NCBI GenBank assembly: GCA_012797725.1
Contig: JAAZON010000170.1
Span: 1 to 6,620 of the forward strand
Source: SAR324 cluster bacterium
GTDB lineage: Bacteria > Bdellovibrionota > UBA2361 > JAAZON01
DNA length: 6,620 nt
Direction of reading: 5' to 3'
Positions within the stretch are counted from its first letter, which is position 1. Every line of letters starts with the position of its first letter. This document shows, one piece after another, positions 6,004 to 6,620 of this stretch. Both the position numbers and the translations under genes were made by a program. A model generated the notes under the pieces. It made no database searches and was not told where the DNA came from. It was given only the letters and a program-made list of their open reading frames with translations.

Positions 6004-6007
6004 ATTT

Positions 6008-6620
6008 ATGAAAGAGAAGGAGTTAGATACACAGGTCGTTGAATCTACATGGAGTAATATTTGGAGAATATTAAGCCCATATTGGTGGAGTGAAGAACGG
6101 AAATCTGCTTGTGGCCTGCTTTTGGTAATTATTGGACTAAACTTAAGTCTTGTTTATTTAACAGTGCTTTTTAACGAGTGGAACCGTTTTTTCTATGATG
6201 CACTCCAGAACAAAGACTTCGAGGAATTTACGAAACAGATTCTTCGCTTTTCAGTCATAGCTTTTGTATATATTGCCATTGCAGTATACCGCGTCTATTT
6301 GAGTCAAATGCTCGAAATTCGATGGAGAAGGTGGCTGACAGGCCGCTATATAAAATGGTGGATTGGGGATCATGTGTATTATCGAATGTCACTATATAAA
6401 GATAGAACTGACAACCCCGACCAGAGAATCTCGGAAGATTTTAAACTTTTCACTTCTGGTGCTTTGTCTCTCTCTCTTGGTTTTCTGAACGCAAGTGTCT
6501 CTGTTTTTGCGTTCGTTGGAATATTATGGGGACTTTCAGGGCCACTTAGTTTTCAATTGTTTGGACATAATTTAACGGTGTCAGGCTACTTAGTCTGGGT
6601 AGCTCTGTTATATGCAGTTA
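6008..6620 (+). CDS. SbmA/BacA/YddA-family ABC transporter, N-terminal part only
   Basis: This is the first 204 codons of an ABC transporter with fused permease and ATPase; the family is about 560-600 residues long, so the rest of the membrane domain and the ATPase with its Walker motifs lie beyond the edge. The visible part matches the ABC_membrane_2 type. Hydrophobic helices lie at about 34-55, 81-101 and 151-177. LFNEWNRFFYDALQNKD (54-70) follows the first helix, EIRWRRWLTGRYIKWW (103-118) follows the second, and TDNPDQRISEDFKLF (134-148) is the hallmark cytoplasmic segment shared with E. coli YddA. The family sits in the inner membrane; SbmA/BacA homologues import peptides and related compounds, while substrates of YddA-type members are poorly known, so none is assigned here. 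The gene points away from the secreted-protein operon, and no shared function is implied. Confidence 0.92.
   Translation, partial: MKEKELDTQVVESTWSNIWRILSPYWWSEERKSACGLLLVIIGLNLSLVYLTVLFNEWNRFFYDALQNKDFEEFTKQILRFSVIAFVYIAIAVYRVYLSQMLEIRWRRWLTGRYIKWWIGDHVYYRMSLYKDRTDNPDQRISEDFKLFTSGALSLSLGFLNASVSVFAFVGILWGLSGPLSFQLFGHNLTVSGYLVWVALLYAV

Larger units (their letters stand above)
5611..6007. other. Gene-poor region of about 400 bp between divergent transcription units
   Basis: No convincing gene is seen here. The part next to the minus-strand unit (5611-5780) is AT-rich and must contain the promoter of the helical-repeat gene, but no -35/-10 pair stands out. It holds an A6/T6 inverted repeat (5734-5739 and 5745-5750) and two TTAGGTT copies 9 bp apart (5714-5720, 5723-5729). 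The middle (5781-5864) is the palindromic repeat described separately. The right part (5865-6007) has an imperfect inverted repeat, TTTGGGCC (5928-5935) with GGGCCAAA (5947-5954), one mismatch, and a small hairpin TAATCT/AGATTA (5975-5989) just before the transporter gene. TATACT at 5959-5964 could be a -10 element but lacks a good -35. Confidence 0.6.

Overview
This 6.6 kb stretch is moderately AT-rich and looks like a chromosomal segment of a Gram-negative bacterium. The evidence for that is a lipobox-bearing cysteine-rich protein, a DUF6502-type protein (a family I know from proteobacteria) and an SbmA/YddA-type ABC transporter. Secreted proteins with Thr-Pro-rich linkers and many cysteines would suit a delta-proteobacterial-type lineage, but that placement is an impression and not a proof.

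Layout. Positions 1-498 (minus) hold most of infC, translation initiation factor IF-3, starting at TTG and running off the left edge. An intergenic region of about 115 bp with overlapping promoter-like elements separates it from the divergent murI (glutamate racemase, 615-1424, plus). murI converges, with only 16 bp between the stops, on a minus-strand pair: a cysteine-rich putative lipoprotein (2884-2279) followed 10 bp later by a DUF6502-like protein (2268-1441). A 220 bp gap carries a plausible promoter for that pair and a long imperfect hairpin. Next is a second minus-strand pair: a membrane-anchored helical-repeat protein (5610-4375) followed 25 bp later by a secreted protein with about 31 cysteines and three Thr/Pro-rich segments (4349-3105). 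A gene-poor region of about 400 bp (5611-6007) contains what looks like a decayed copy of a dispersed palindromic repeat. The window ends in the first 204 codons of a plus-strand SbmA/BacA/YddA-family ABC transporter (6008 onward).

How the parts relate. infC and murI are housekeeping genes (translation initiation; D-glutamate supply for peptidoglycan) and share only a regulatory region. The two middle transcription units encode envelope or exported proteins of unknown function. The pair at 3105-5610 is the least explained part and the best candidate for something undescribed: an anchored protein with alpha-hairpin repeats, probably co-transcribed with a multi-disulfide exported partner. No mobile element genes, CRISPR array, tRNA or rRNA were seen.
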